Of a stretch of DNA of 64,000 bases, positions 46,927 to 56,906 are shown in pieces (position 1 is the stretch's first letter; each line of letters begins with the position of its first letter). Both the position numbers and the translations under genes were made by a program. The DNA is from Petrotoga mexicana DSM 14811. Its GTDB lineage: Bacteria > Thermotogota > Thermotogae > Petrotogales > Petrotogaceae. The stretch spans positions 33,380 to 97,379 of the forward strand of contig NZ_AZRN01000005.1 in assembly GCF_002895565.1 (NCBI RefSeq), written 5' to 3'. A model generated the notes under the pieces. That model was not told the origin of the DNA. It saw nothing but the letters and a program-made list of their open reading frames with translations, and searched no databases.

Positions 46927-48207
46927 ATGAGTAAAAAAAAGAAAAAATTGCTATCTGTAATAATAATTTTTGGTTTATTTATTACTTCCTGGATCTTTGC
47001 AGATACTGTTTCTAACAGTTATCAAAAGGATACTGTAACGCAAATCTATTTAGATAAGTTTGAAGAACCTATTTATTCTACGTTATACTACATAGTCAAT
47101 TATTATTATGACAAAGACAACGTTGATTACGATAAAATTGTGGATTCCACAATTGAAGGGATGATGAAAGGACTTGAGGATCCTTTTGCCTGGTATCTTG
47201 ATTCCGTTCAAACAGAAGAAAGTAAAATAGACATAGAAGGTAAATATGGTGGGATAGGGTTAACTATTAGATACGATTACGAAATGGATGCAGTTCTTAT
47301 CGTTTCACCGATGAATGGAACGCCTGCACAAAGAGCAGGATTAATGGCTAACGATTACATTTTATCAATTGACGGTACCCCCACATCCGAACTTGGCCTT
47401 AGTAAATCAGCCTCGCTAATGAGGGGAGAACCTGGCACGGAAGTTACCTTGGAAATATACCGCGACTCTTGGACTGAACCAAAGAATATAACATTAATAA
47501 GAGAAACAATAGAAACTAAGACTGTAAAATTCGATACGATAGAATACAAAAATAAAAAGCTTGGTTACATATTACTTACTAATTTCGCCAAATCAAGTGC
47601 TGAAGAAATGAGCGAAGCTTTAAATAATCTATCAAATCAAAATACAGATGGATTAATAATTGATTTAAGAAACAACCCGGGTGGACTTTTACAATCAGCT
47701 GTTGATATTACTTCCATGTTTTTAAAGAGCGGTGAAATAGTTAGTGTTAAATATTTTGATGACACAAAAGAATCTATTCCCACTATTCCCGGAAATTATT
47801 ATAGTTTTTTACAAAATATCCCTATTGTTTTGTTAGTTAATGGTGGTTCGGCATCTGCTTCAGAAATCCTAACCGGGGCTCTTAAAGATAATGGCGTAGC
47901 AACCGTCATTGGAGAAACAACGTATGGAAAAGCCGCGGTACAAAGCACATTTAGCTTATCCACGGGAGGAGAGATTTGGTTACCTATAGCCCATTATTTC
48001 ACACCAAGCGGATCAGATATTCATTTAAAAGGGATAAAACCTGATATAGAGGTAAGTAACCCAGAAAGGGAAGTCATCTCTATGACAGAAATATCTGAAG
48101 AAGAGGCAACTGAAGCTTTCTATACGACTACAGAAAAACCTGTACTAAATATTGAAGAAGATTTGCAACTGAAAACTGCCTTGGACTTTTTAACTGGAGG
48201 TAACTAA
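46927..48207 (+). CDS. ctpA: C-terminal processing protease (S41, PDZ)
   Basis: A 426-residue periplasmic protease. A signal/anchor (LLSVIIIFGLFITSWIFA) is followed by a PDZ domain (GIGLTIRYDYEMDAVLIVSP, GTPAQRAGLMANDYILSI) and the S41 catalytic domain: DLRNNPGGLL, Ser in NGGSASASEIL and Lys in TTYGKAAVQS. It trims or degrades envelope proteins. AAGGAGAG precedes the ATG. It heads a run of four closely spaced envelope genes. Confidence 0.94.
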   Translation: MSKKKKKLLSVIIIFGLFITSWIFADTVSNSYQKDTVTQIYLDKFEEPIYSTLYYIVNYYYDKDNVDYDKIVDSTIEGMMKGLEDPFAWYLDSVQTEESKIDIEGKYGGIGLTIRYDYEMDAVLIVSPMNGTPAQRAGLMANDYILSIDGTPTSELGLSKSASLMRGEPGTEVTLEIYRDSWTEPKNITLIRETIETKTVKFDTIEYKNKKLGYILLTNFAKSSAEEMSEALNNLSNQNTDGLIIDLRNNPGGLLQSAVDITSMFLKSGEIVSVKYFDDTKESIPTIPGNYYSFLQNIPIVLLVNGGSASASEILTGALKDNGVATVIGETTYGKAAVQSTFSLSTGGEIWLPIAHYFTPSGSDIHLKGIKPDIEVSNPEREVISMTEISEEEATEAFYTTTEKPVLNIEEDLQLKTALDFLTGGN

Positions 48208-48208
48208 G

Positions 48209-48898
48209 TTGCGTTTTTATGGATGGGTAATATCTATTTTTTTAATATTTTTTTCTTTGTCCACCGGCTTATATTTATCAATGGGACGAATAGAAAGCAT
48301 CAATTATAATATAGAAAAATCTCCCAAATTTACAGTAAAAAATGTCAATTATGATGTTTCTTTTTTAAATGATCAGTTAAATGATGTGAACAACCTTTCT
48401 ATTATAACTCGTAATATAATGGATGATGGGGTATTTGTAGGAACTTTAAATTTTGATTTTAGAAACAACAAACTAACTATAAAACCTGTTACTAAAAATG
48501 CTTACGATGATTTCAGAAGTTTGATTATATCCACAGGTGTTAGATATAAAGAATCAAGAAACGATTATGAATTATATGGTTTAACTTTGGCCTACTATCA
48601 ACTTATAACAGACAATTTATACTTAGAATTAACTCCAAAGATATATGTTTTAAACCTTGAAAAATTTGATGAGAACACAATAAACATAATGAAATCCAGG
48701 TATAACTTATTCACACAAGAGGATTATAGATCATATTCTTTCAATAGGGATATTTTAAATTCATTGAACGAATATGGTGGAGTTATCGTGGATGAAGATT
48801 TACTTAACAATCCTGCAGTGAACCCTTTGTTGGATGTTTTTAGACAGGAAAATATAGATATTGAACAGAATGTTTCAGTTCTTGTCTTCGAAGGATGA
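48209..48898 (+). CDS. Membrane-anchored protein of unknown function
   Basis: A 229-residue protein not recognised. One N-terminal hydrophobic segment (WVISIFLIFFSLSTGLYLSM) anchors or exports it; the rest is a soluble alpha/beta region. The start is TTG, one base after the ctpA stop, with GGAGG eight bases upstream inside ctpA, so translation is coupled. The role is probably tied to the protease or to the RND transporter two genes on. Confidence 0.65.
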   Translation: MRFYGWVISIFLIFFSLSTGLYLSMGRIESINYNIEKSPKFTVKNVNYDVSFLNDQLNDVNNLSIITRNIMDDGVFVGTLNFDFRNNKLTIKPVTKNAYDDFRSLIISTGVRYKESRNDYELYGLTLAYYQLITDNLYLELTPKIYVLNLEKFDENTINIMKSRYNLFTQEDYRSYSFNRDILNSLNEYGGVIVDEDLLNNPAVNPLLDVFRQENIDIEQNVSVLVFEG

Positions 48899-48902
48899 AA
48901 AA

Positions 48903-49340
48903 ATGCCAAATATTTTTTTAGACTTTTTCAACTCTCTTATAAACCCAAAAAATATTTTCAACGTCACAAAAAAATCCTTTTTTATCCCACTTCTCATAAT
49001 CCTATTTTACATTTTCTCTCCGGTATTTTTGAGAAATATGCAGTTACTTGAAGTGGGACGTTTTGACGTTTCCAAACTTAAACTTCTTATTTTTATCCTA
49101 CTTTTTTCTTATTTAAGTTCAGGTATAAGAATGCTTTTCTGTTCTGATTCTAATTTACTATATGCATACATTTCTTCCGTTTCCCCTGTTATATTAGGTT
49201 TATTAGGAAAGCCTTTTCTCTATTTCTCTGTTTTATGGGTAATTATCTTAAGATTTTATATAGACTTAAAAAAGAAGAATTATTATTCGGTGATAATAGG
49301 TATTGTTTTTGACCTTTTCCTAGTATGGTGGTTATTGTGA
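48903..49340 (+). CDS. Small multi-pass membrane protein, possibly Yip1-like
   Basis: A 145-residue protein with about four membrane segments (SFFIPLLIILFYIFSPVF, LLIFILLFSYLSSGI, LGLLGKPFLYFSVLWVIILR, YYSVIIGIVFDLFLVWWLL). The N-terminal LDFFNSLINPKNIFN resembles the start of Yip1-domain proteins, but this is weak. I choose ATG at 48903 with AAGGA eight bases upstream; 48861 is an alternative. It overlaps the next gene by 16 bases. Confidence 0.6.
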   Translation: MPNIFLDFFNSLINPKNIFNVTKKSFFIPLLIILFYIFSPVFLRNMQLLEVGRFDVSKLKLLIFILLFSYLSSGIRMLFCSDSNLLYAYISSVSPVILGLLGKPFLYFSVLWVIILRFYIDLKKKNYYSVIIGIVFDLFLVWWLL

Positions 49341-51733
49341 GAGAAAAAAAGGACTTCTTTTTAGAACTTGCAAATTTTATCACCCGAAATGCTTATTACA
49401 TAATAGCGGTAGTTTTAGTGTTTACAATTATCCTTGGCTTTTTTTCTACGAAATTGAAGGTAAACTCAGATTTGTTGAAAATACTACCTCAAGACTCAGA
49501 GATTGTTGTTGAACTTCTTGAAGAGCAAGCGTTTCTCGAAGGATCTGATGTTATGGTTGCTGCATTTTTTCTCAACGATAATGCTCAGCCTTCACAAATT
49601 GCCGAAACTTTTCACGATTTGATGCAAAATGAACCTACTTTTTTGAGTTTTGTACAAACGGATCTATCATTCCTTTTTTCATACGGCATCATAAACTTAA
49701 GCCAAACGGATTTAATATACACAATGTATGAGAATTTACAAAGTTTTGGCAGTTTGTTAAATGGAAATTTCACGTATGATTTTGAATTATTTGAAAAAAT
49801 GGATAGCTTTTTGGAAGATATTTATGGTTTAGAAAATATTCTCCAAACTGGTGAAAATACCGATTTAATTAGTTCCTACTACACTTTATCACCTGATGGA
49901 AAAGTTATGATTATGGGACTCACTTTCAACAAACCTTCCTCTGATTTAGATTATGTAAACTACATTGTTCCAAAAGTGGATTCAATTCTGACAGAGATTG
50001 AAAAAACTTTCAATATAAAAACGGGTTTGACTAATTCTTACGTCACGGAATATGAATCTAATCGTACGGTTATGGAAGATTTTAGATTAACCACAACCTT
50101 ATCCATAATATTCATAACTATTTTATTCGCTTTTGCATTTGGTAATTTTACTTCTTCTATAATAGTACTTTTAGGTTTGATAGTATCTACACTTTTAACG
50201 ATGGGACTCATTACGTTAACTTTCGGAGAATTGAATATTGTAACTTCTTTTGTCATGGCGATAACTTTAGGCTTGGGAATAGCCTATGGGATTCATGTGA
50301 TGACTAGATTTTCAAAAGAAATTGAGGATGATGGTAACTTCACTACCGCATTAGCTTCTACTTACAAAGGAATTCTTTTTCCTCTCTTCTTTGGAATGAT
50401 AACTACTATCATAGTTTTCTTAACGCTTTTTTTCATGGGATTACCAGCTTTTAACGAGTTAGCAATCGTTAGCTCATTGGGCTTGTTGGTTTTTTTCTGT
50501 ATAATGATTTTTTTTGTCCCAACATTAATTTACGCTTTAAAAGTAAACATAAAAATTTCTCCTTTTACGGCCAAAATAGACAACGCCTTTAAAAAATTCC
50601 CTCACTTTATATTAAAAAACTCAAAAATGATTTTTATCATAGTGGTTCCAGCGGTTTCGATCTTCAGCGTTGTGGGTTTAATTAATTACACTAATTTTTC
50701 GTATACGCCTCCAGGGTTAATCTCTTCCAATTCAGAATCTGTGAAGGTTGGAGAACAAATTTTAAAACACTTTGGAAATATTTCTTTTGATACATTGCAA
50801 TATCTAATGAGAGTTGACGAAGATATTGAAACAGTCAAAAAAGAATTATTAGATACGGGGGTTGTGGAATCTGTCAACAGTTTGCCAGACATAATTCAAG
50901 AAAATCTTGGAGAATTTTCTAAGATAAAAACGCAACTTGAAGGTTTATCTCAAGTTATTAATAATCCAATAATAATATCCATTTTAAAAAAATATAATTT
51001 ATATTCTGACAGTCTAAAACTGATAGATGCAGCAGCACGCTCTTCAGACCTTTACCATTTTACTTTGAATATAATGGATATTTTCCCTGAGGATCTCAGG
51101 GGTAATTTTTTAATAGAGAAGGATGGCCAAAAATATCTTCTTTTAGAGGTCACTCCCAAATTCAGCCTTTGGAGTAACAACGGAATAAAAATTTTCTTTG
51201 ATGCCTTGGGGGAAAAGGGAGAAAACATTCTAGGCTTACCAAAAGCAACATATAAAATAATGGAGATGATTAGACAAAGATTTTATATACCATTATTCCT
51301 ATCTTTCATCTCCATATGGGGTATAACTGCTATTGTTAGAAAAAATGTTGTTCAACCATCAGAAGCTATGTTTAGCCTTATAATTTCTGTATTAGCTACT
51401 TTTGGAGTGTCGTATTTAATAGGTATAAGGGCTACTTTCGTAACCGTTCTAACTTTTCCCTTAATCTTTGGTATAGGTATAGATGGATTTCTCCATATAT
51501 ACCATACGTTCAGTAATAACAAAACAAACTTTTGGAATATCTTAAAATCTATAACCTTTTCACTTTCTACGACAACGCTTTCTTTCTTGAGTTTTCAATT
51601 TTCTAGAGGAGAACTTTTAAAAGAATTTAGTTTGACGATGTCTATGTCTTTGGGTTTTACCTGGTTGTTTACAGCTGTTATGTTCATTGTAAACAGAGAA
51701 ATACTAAAAAAATTTTGGAAAAGGAAAAAATAA
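49325..51733 (+). CDS. RND-superfamily (MMPL/HpnN-like) transporter
   Basis: An 802-residue protein built of two similar halves. Each has one membrane helix (YYIIAVVLVFTIILGFFSTK; MIFIIVVPAVSIFSVVGLIN), an extracytoplasmic domain, then a cluster of helices containing GLGIAYGIHVMTRFS or GIGIDGFLHIYHTFS. This is the plan of MMPL and hopanoid/lipid RND transporters. The K/D-LLKILPQDSEIV start is typical of the HpnN type. No lipid gene adjoins, so the substrate is unknown. The ATG has no good ribosome binding site and overlaps the upstream gene, implying coupling. Confidence 0.85.
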   Translation: MVVIVREKKDFFLELANFITRNAYYIIAVVLVFTIILGFFSTKLKVNSDLLKILPQDSEIVVELLEEQAFLEGSDVMVAAFFLNDNAQPSQIAETFHDLMQNEPTFLSFVQTDLSFLFSYGIINLSQTDLIYTMYENLQSFGSLLNGNFTYDFELFEKMDSFLEDIYGLENILQTGENTDLISSYYTLSPDGKVMIMGLTFNKPSSDLDYVNYIVPKVDSILTEIEKTFNIKTGLTNSYVTEYESNRTVMEDFRLTTTLSIIFITILFAFAFGNFTSSIIVLLGLIVSTLLTMGLITLTFGELNIVTSFVMAITLGLGIAYGIHVMTRFSKEIEDDGNFTTALASTYKGILFPLFFGMITTIIVFLTLFFMGLPAFNELAIVSSLGLLVFFCIMIFFVPTLIYALKVNIKISPFTAKIDNAFKKFPHFILKNSKMIFIIVVPAVSIFSVVGLINYTNFSYTPPGLISSNSESVKVGEQILKHFGNISFDTLQYLMRVDEDIETVKKELLDTGVVESVNSLPDIIQENLGEFSKIKTQLEGLSQVINNPIIISILKKYNLYSDSLKLIDAAARSSDLYHFTLNIMDIFPEDLRGNFLIEKDGQKYLLLEVTPKFSLWSNNGIKIFFDALGEKGENILGLPKATYKIMEMIRQRFYIPLFLSFISIWGITAIVRKNVVQPSEAMFSLIISVLATFGVSYLIGIRATFVTVLTFPLIFGIGIDGFLHIYHTFSNNKTNFWNILKSITFSLSTTTLSFLSFQFSRGELLKEFSLTMSMSLGFTWLFTAVMFIVNREILKKFWKRKK

Positions 51734-51742
51734 TTAACTTAT

Positions 51743-54187
51743 TTATTTTGGTTTGAACATATCGCTGTTTATCTGCAATGGTACATTCAACCAATAAAAG
51801 ATACTCAGATCAAATTGAATGTAAGCAAGATAATCAAATTTTTCTTGTCCAAAATCATACTTGATATCTCCTCCTGCCTTTATTCCATCGAATCTATACT
51901 TCCCAGATTCAAAAGAGATATATGGTCTCCATAATGTCTTTTCTACCTTACTTCCGGCGTATATAGATTCATTCTCATACCCAATGTAAGGATTTATCTT
52001 CGTATCAAGCAGAACAAAAGGTTTATCTAAATTTGCGTTTATACCAGAACTTGAATCATACGTGATTCCTAACCCCACTTCATAAATATCGTAATTGTTA
52101 ACAGAGTAGGGACCTATTTGGAAAACAGAATCTAAGGCATACTTTTCAAAAGTTGTGTTTTTAAAGGAACCTCCACCTCCCACAAATGTGTTTATCGTAT
52201 TTCCTAAATACCAAAGATAATTATTAGAAATATAGAAACTTGTCGAAACATCTTCTTCGTCCAAACTCAGAGTAACACTGTTAGTCGTATAATAATCAAA
52301 GGCCAAAGATAAATCCCCGTAAATTTCGTTACCATCTGAGTACGCATCTACAAACCCCATGTAGTTCATAGCCTCGCTGATAAAAAATGTACCCGCTCCG
52401 TATAAAATATTTTCTTCTGTATCAACGGCTAAAATTGGAAATGGCACTATATAAGGGTTTTCAAATGTATATTCTTTTACTTCAACATCTTCAGGATAAT
52501 ATATTTCATAACTCTCAAACTCAACTTGTGTAAATTCGCCTTGTAAAACAAAACTTTCTTTAACTGCATTTTCTAAATCTAAATAACTCAAATGGTATCC
52601 CTCATGATCGTAAACTAAATGGTACAATTTATCGTTTAAAACTACTGGTTCAAAACCACCACTTAAGTAATTTGTCAAACGTTCAACTGTTTTGTTGCTT
52701 GTGTTTAATCTATAAATATTGTAAATCCCATCTTCGTAATTAGCAGAATAATATATAAAATCATTATCAATAAATAACCCGAGTTCTTTAACTTCATCAT
52801 CGGTAATTTGATAAATATTTTCTGATGATAAATCATATGAATAGATATCCGTTTGGTTATTGTAATTAGCGGAAAAATATATTACATCTTCTTTTCCTAC
52901 AATATCGTTAAAAACATACTTACCAAAATCTATTAACTTTTTTGCTTCGTTAGCCTTTAAATCGTACAAATACAAAGCGGTCAAGCCTTTATCTAGTTTT
53001 GAATAAGCTATCTTATCGTTTCCCACAAAACCAAAAGCTTTAACCCTTTCATCTATTAGCCTTTCACCGTTGGGGCAATTACAATCATAATACAACTTAT
53101 TTGTGTAATATCCCATGTTGTAGGTAGTCACTAAGTACAAAAGATCTCCTCTTGAATTTACATCGAATGAACTTACTCCCTTTTTGACTAACTCGTCATT
53201 TCTGTATATACCCTTTGGTTGATCGGGCATAACCAAATATCCATAAAGAGAAACACCATCAGTTCTAAGATTCCCCGTATCTTGATAAGTGTCATCAATT
53301 TTTAAATAAGATAATTTGTAACCTTTTTCATTTAATCGATCGTATTCATTAAGATATTCTTGCTTAATATCTATCAAAAATCTGGTCCAACTATCCCTTG
53401 TTACCCAATAAAACGCTTCATCTAAATTGCTAAAAACGTTGGTATTTAAGACCCTTATTATCTGTCTCAATGCGCCCTCTCCATAATTATTAACTATTTC
53501 TTTCACCAGAATTGCTCCATACATATAGTTAAAACCAGCAGGGCTCCATATATCGACTAAAGAACCCGAACCTAAATAATATCTCGGGAAGTTGTTACTC
53601 AGTATCTCAGATCTTAGATACATATTGAAAAGATCATCTTCAAATCTTCCTCCAAACTCTTTACTTTCCATGTAAATAGAGAGACCTTCATGCAAATAGC
53701 TTGGCTGATGATACATGTTAAGCGTATTTTTTATCAATTTACTAGGAATCCAATATATAAAAGGATCTCTAACATCATTCCCATAAAAAATATGATTCAA
53801 CTCATGAGAAAAAACAAATTTACCCCAATCTTCTACGTTTCCCCCTAGTGCCAAAAAATCTTCTGGAGGATTAACGTAAAGCCTTATCACATTTGTGCCT
53901 GTGGAAGCAAAAGAGTTTGTAAAATCAACATCGTCTAAAATATAAACCGTGATTTTGCCAGGATTTGAACCGTAAAAATAAGTGTACTTTGTATATAACT
54001 CTTCAGCGGTATCGGCGAGTTCTTCGTAAAAATAATAAAGATCTTTCTCAAAAACAAACCTGTAATTCTCTGTTTCTACCTGATAAAGATCTTTAGGTGG
54101 TGTATAAACAAAAGAAGAAAAAATCGTTAAAGAAATCGACAGACAAAATATGAATACAAACAATTTTCTAAATCCTTTAATTGTCAT
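51743..54187 (-). CDS. Large exported protein: gluzincin-type peptidase, propeller-like and barrel-like regions
   Basis: An 814-residue protein with a signal peptide (residues 1-25). Residues 124-175 contain FVFSHELNHIFYG (HExxH at 128-132) and LHEGLSIYMES (Glu167), the arrangement of M1-like gluzincin zinc peptidases. Residues ~300-570 hold repeated short blades (DLLYLVTTYN, KIAYSKLDKGLTALYLYDLK, DVIYFSANYNNQTDIYSYDL, DFIYYSANYEDGIYNIYRLN), like a TolB-type propeller. The last ~220 residues alternate like an outer-membrane barrel. It is probably an envelope or toga peptidase. Convergent with the RND gene; AGGAG precedes the ATG. Confidence 0.7.
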   Translation of the reverse strand: MTIKGFRKLFVFIFCLSISLTIFSSFVYTPPKDLYQVETENYRFVFEKDLYYFYEELADTAEELYTKYTYFYGSNPGKITVYILDDVDFTNSFASTGTNVIRLYVNPPEDFLALGGNVEDWGKFVFSHELNHIFYGNDVRDPFIYWIPSKLIKNTLNMYHQPSYLHEGLSIYMESKEFGGRFEDDLFNMYLRSEILSNNFPRYYLGSGSLVDIWSPAGFNYMYGAILVKEIVNNYGEGALRQIIRVLNTNVFSNLDEAFYWVTRDSWTRFLIDIKQEYLNEYDRLNEKGYKLSYLKIDDTYQDTGNLRTDGVSLYGYLVMPDQPKGIYRNDELVKKGVSSFDVNSRGDLLYLVTTYNMGYYTNKLYYDCNCPNGERLIDERVKAFGFVGNDKIAYSKLDKGLTALYLYDLKANEAKKLIDFGKYVFNDIVGKEDVIYFSANYNNQTDIYSYDLSSENIYQITDDEVKELGLFIDNDFIYYSANYEDGIYNIYRLNTSNKTVERLTNYLSGGFEPVVLNDKLYHLVYDHEGYHLSYLDLENAVKESFVLQGEFTQVEFESYEIYYPEDVEVKEYTFENPYIVPFPILAVDTEENILYGAGTFFISEAMNYMGFVDAYSDGNEIYGDLSLAFDYYTTNSVTLSLDEEDVSTSFYISNNYLWYLGNTINTFVGGGGSFKNTTFEKYALDSVFQIGPYSVNNYDIYEVGLGITYDSSSGINANLDKPFVLLDTKINPYIGYENESIYAGSKVEKTLWRPYISFESGKYRFDGIKAGGDIKYDFGQEKFDYLAYIQFDLSIFYWLNVPLQINSDMFKPK

Positions 54188-54289
54188 CGGAAAATCACTC
54201 CTTTGGTTTTTTAATGCTCATCTAATTATAATATAATTTTTTAAAATTTATAAAAAATAGAATATACAAATAAAATGGTCGATGAGGTA

Positions 54290-54318
54290 TTGACAAACTT
54301 TCCTTTTTATGATAGACT
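54290..54318 (+). promoter_or_regulatory. Promoter of the tRNA cluster
   Basis: A perfect -35 TTGACA (54290-54295) and a -10-like TAGACT (54313-54318) are 17 bases apart and end 16 bases before the tRNA-Leu 5' end. Confidence 0.65.
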
Positions 54319-54334
54319 TATCTTTGGAATAAAT

Positions 54335-54420
54335 GCCGAGATGGCGGAATTGGTAGACGCTGCGGACTTAAAATCCGCTGGGTAGGAATACCCGTGTCGG
54401 TTCGAGTCCGACTCTCGGCA
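54335..54420 (+). tRNA. tRNA-Leu (UAA)
   Basis: An 86-nt class II tRNA. The acceptor GCCGAGA pairs with TCTCGGC, the anticodon loop is CTTAAAA with anticodon TAA, there is a long variable arm (GGGTAGGAATACCC) and a GGTTCGAGTCC T-arm. CCA is not fully encoded (ACCC follows), so it is added after transcription. Confidence 0.97.
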
Positions 54421-54452
54421 CCCTTTTAAATTAATTATACTACATTACTTGG

Positions 54453-54529
<77 letters not shown>

Positions 54530-54538
54530 TTTTTATAT

Positions 54539-54615
54539 GGCGGCGTAGCTCAGTTGGCTAGAGCATACGGTTCATACCCGTAGTGTCAAGAGTTCGAATC
54601 TCTTCGCCGCCACCA
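54539..54615 (+). tRNA. Elongator tRNA-Met (CAU)
   Basis: A 77-nt tRNA with encoded CCA, acceptor GGCGGCG/CGCCGCC and loop TTCATAC. The fully paired acceptor excludes an initiator. A lysidine-modified tRNA-Ile2 also has a CAU gene sequence, but the D-arm (GTAGCTCAGTTGGCTAGAGC) is of the elongator Met type. Confidence 0.9.
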
Positions 54616-54634
54616 TAAATGAAATTTCTTAAAT

Positions 54635-54674
54635 AAAAAGATGGGGTAATTTAATAGATGCCCCATCTTTTTTT
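54635..54674. terminator. Terminator between the tRNA cluster and galA
   Basis: AAAAAGATGGGG (54635-54646) pairs with CCCCATCTTTTT, with a 14-base loop and a run of seven T on the plus strand. The A-rich left arm lets it serve the convergent galA transcript too. Confidence 0.85.
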
Positions 54675-54702
54675 AGCTTTATTTTAATATTTTGACGAAT
54701 TA

Positions 54703-56841
54703 TTAATCACTCTTTCTAAACCTCAGTATTCTGCTATAAAAATGAGTTACTTTTCCCGTTTCGAAAAAATCTTTAGAGGAATCCTCTATTATAATTCCCC
54801 TTTCTTTCAATGCCTTTCCAGATAATTTAATTAGCTCTTTTTCTTCTCCTTGAAGCCCTTCATAAACAGTGTATACAGTATCGTTTTCCAAATCTTTTAG
54901 CTTGACATCCACCCTATCGAACAAGCCAAACCTTCTTGGATTCCTTAAATATATCAAAACACCTTCATCTCTGTTTTTACTCAAATATTCCACCGCAAAA
55001 TACCTATCCTTTGTAACGGAAGAAAGTCTGAATTGATAGCCTTCTTGTACTATCTCTCTTATCTCTTTATACAACTGAACCTGATACCTTGCTAAATCGA
55101 AATCTTTTTCAGAGAATTTATTTAAATCCGCACCGATTCCCAAAGATCCCATCATCGATGAATGAAATCTGTACGCTAAAGGATAAGTCTCTTTTCCTCC
55201 CCAGTCAGTTACCCACGCCATCATTATTTTTGGTGCGTATGCGTAGGAAAAACCCTCTTGGATCTCTAATCTATCATATGGGTCCGTGTTGTCGCTTGTC
55301 CATACTTGATCCGCAAATTGCATTAAGCCTATATCCACTCTTCCCCCACCGCTAGAACAGTTTTCAAAAGTAACGTGTGGATGTTTTTCTCTTAAATATT
55401 TCCAAATATCGTATAAGTTCCACACGTATTTAACCCATATTTCTCTTTGTTTTCGTGGTTCCACTTGCATCCATCCTGACTCAAAAACATGCCTGTTCAT
55501 ATCCCATTTGACGAAATCTATATCGTTCCGTGTTAAAAGATTATCCATGAAATCAATGATGAAATTTTTTACATCTTCTCTTGCTAAATTAAGCATCAAT
55601 TGATTTCGTTGAAGTGATTTTGGCCTATTTGGAAAACTAATCACCCAGTCAGGGTGTTTTCTATACAATTCACTGTCAGGGTTAACCATCTCTGGTTCTA
55701 CCCATATGCCAAAATCCATCCCTAAGGACTTAACATAGCTTATCAAAGGTTGCAAACCATTTGGAAATTTTTCTTTGTTCACATACCAATCTCCTAACCC
55801 AGCATGGTCGTCATTTCTTTCTCCAAACCATCCATCGTCTATAACAAAAAGTTCCACACCAATCTTTGCAGCTTTTTCAGCCAATATTTTTTGATTTTCT
55901 TCGTTCACATTAAACGTCGTGGCTTCCCAAGAATTGTACAAAACCTTTCTTAATTTGTGTGCTTTATCTTCTGGCAATACGTAGTCGAGCTGGTAATGAT
56001 GTATATTCTGGCTCGCCTTTGTAAAACCCTCGTCTGAAAAGCCAAACACAAATTTAGGAGTAGTAATTTTTTCTGAGGGTTCTAGTATATAACTAAAATC
56101 CCAGTCATTTATACCTCCAATTATCGCTATTCTTTCGTATATACGTTTTTGTACTACTATTTTCCAATTACCACTCCAGGCTAATTCACCAAAGTATACC
56201 TTTCCGTGATCTTCATCAGCAGAGTAATCGATCGCAAAAAAAGGATTCAGATAGGCGCTTGTTTTCCCAACCCTACTCTCCAAAACTTTGTTTCCCTCGT
56301 TTATGCCTTCTTTTCTTAAATGAAACTCACTCCCCCACATACCTGCAAGATAATTTAATTTTGCTTTTTCATCATTTTCAACATAAAGCGAGGCAGATTT
56401 CATATCTTCTATCTTTATTTCTTCATTAGAATTGTTTTCAATCTCAATCCATCTTTCTATGATATCGTACTTTTCTATGACCTTATAGAAAAGATTTACA
56501 TCCAAATTATAATGATCATCGCTTAGCTTGATTACTAGATCATTCCCACTCACTTCAAAACTTTTGTAATTCAACACAACATCCCTGACACCATCGTAAT
56601 ATTCAACTTTCAAACAATGCTCGACATTGTTCTTTTCTCCTCTCACTGAAAATTCATCATTCCACGTGTATCTGTCCATTACAATCAAATCTTTAACTTC
56701 TGGGTAGTCTTGAAACCTTGGTAACTTTGATCCCCAGTACAAATTTTTAATTTTCCCTTGATCATCTAATCCAAAAACGTAACCCATATTTTCTGTTTCC
56801 AAAAACCATCTCTTCGTTTCTTGATCAAAAGTTATAGGCAT
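54703..56841 (-). CDS. galA: Alpha-galactosidase, family GH36
   Basis: A 712-residue enzyme releasing terminal alpha-galactose from raffinose-type sugars and galactomannan. It has an N-terminal beta-sandwich, then the barrel with ELFVIDDGWFGERNDD (331-345), the nucleophile in DFVKWDMNRH (Asp447) and the acid/base motif WTSDNTDPYD (516-520). ENCSSGGGRVDIGLM is the C-terminal side of the active site. No signal peptide, so it is cytoplasmic and acts on imported sugars. An MFS gene lies upstream. Confidence 0.94.
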   Translation of the reverse strand: MPITFDQETKRWFLETENMGYVFGLDDQGKIKNLYWGSKLPRFQDYPEVKDLIVMDRYTWNDEFSVRGEKNNVEHCLKVEYYDGVRDVVLNYKSFEVSGNDLVIKLSDDHYNLDVNLFYKVIEKYDIIERWIEIENNSNEEIKIEDMKSASLYVENDEKAKLNYLAGMWGSEFHLRKEGINEGNKVLESRVGKTSAYLNPFFAIDYSADEDHGKVYFGELAWSGNWKIVVQKRIYERIAIIGGINDWDFSYILEPSEKITTPKFVFGFSDEGFTKASQNIHHYQLDYVLPEDKAHKLRKVLYNSWEATTFNVNEENQKILAEKAAKIGVELFVIDDGWFGERNDDHAGLGDWYVNKEKFPNGLQPLISYVKSLGMDFGIWVEPEMVNPDSELYRKHPDWVISFPNRPKSLQRNQLMLNLAREDVKNFIIDFMDNLLTRNDIDFVKWDMNRHVFESGWMQVEPRKQREIWVKYVWNLYDIWKYLREKHPHVTFENCSSGGGRVDIGLMQFADQVWTSDNTDPYDRLEIQEGFSYAYAPKIMMAWVTDWGGKETYPLAYRFHSSMMGSLGIGADLNKFSEKDFDLARYQVQLYKEIREIVQEGYQFRLSSVTKDRYFAVEYLSKNRDEGVLIYLRNPRRFGLFDRVDVKLKDLENDTVYTVYEGLQGEEKELIKLSGKALKERGIIIEDSSKDFFETGKVTHFYSRILRFRKSD

Positions 56842-56906
56842 TTGATTACCCCCTTTTCACATTTAAATAATGAGCCTTTTAAAATCAAAAACTTATCGTA
56901 GAACAC

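Noticed and set aside
54539..54615. tRNA-Ile2 (lysidine CAU)
   Set aside because: Cannot be fully excluded, but arm sequences fit elongator Met better.
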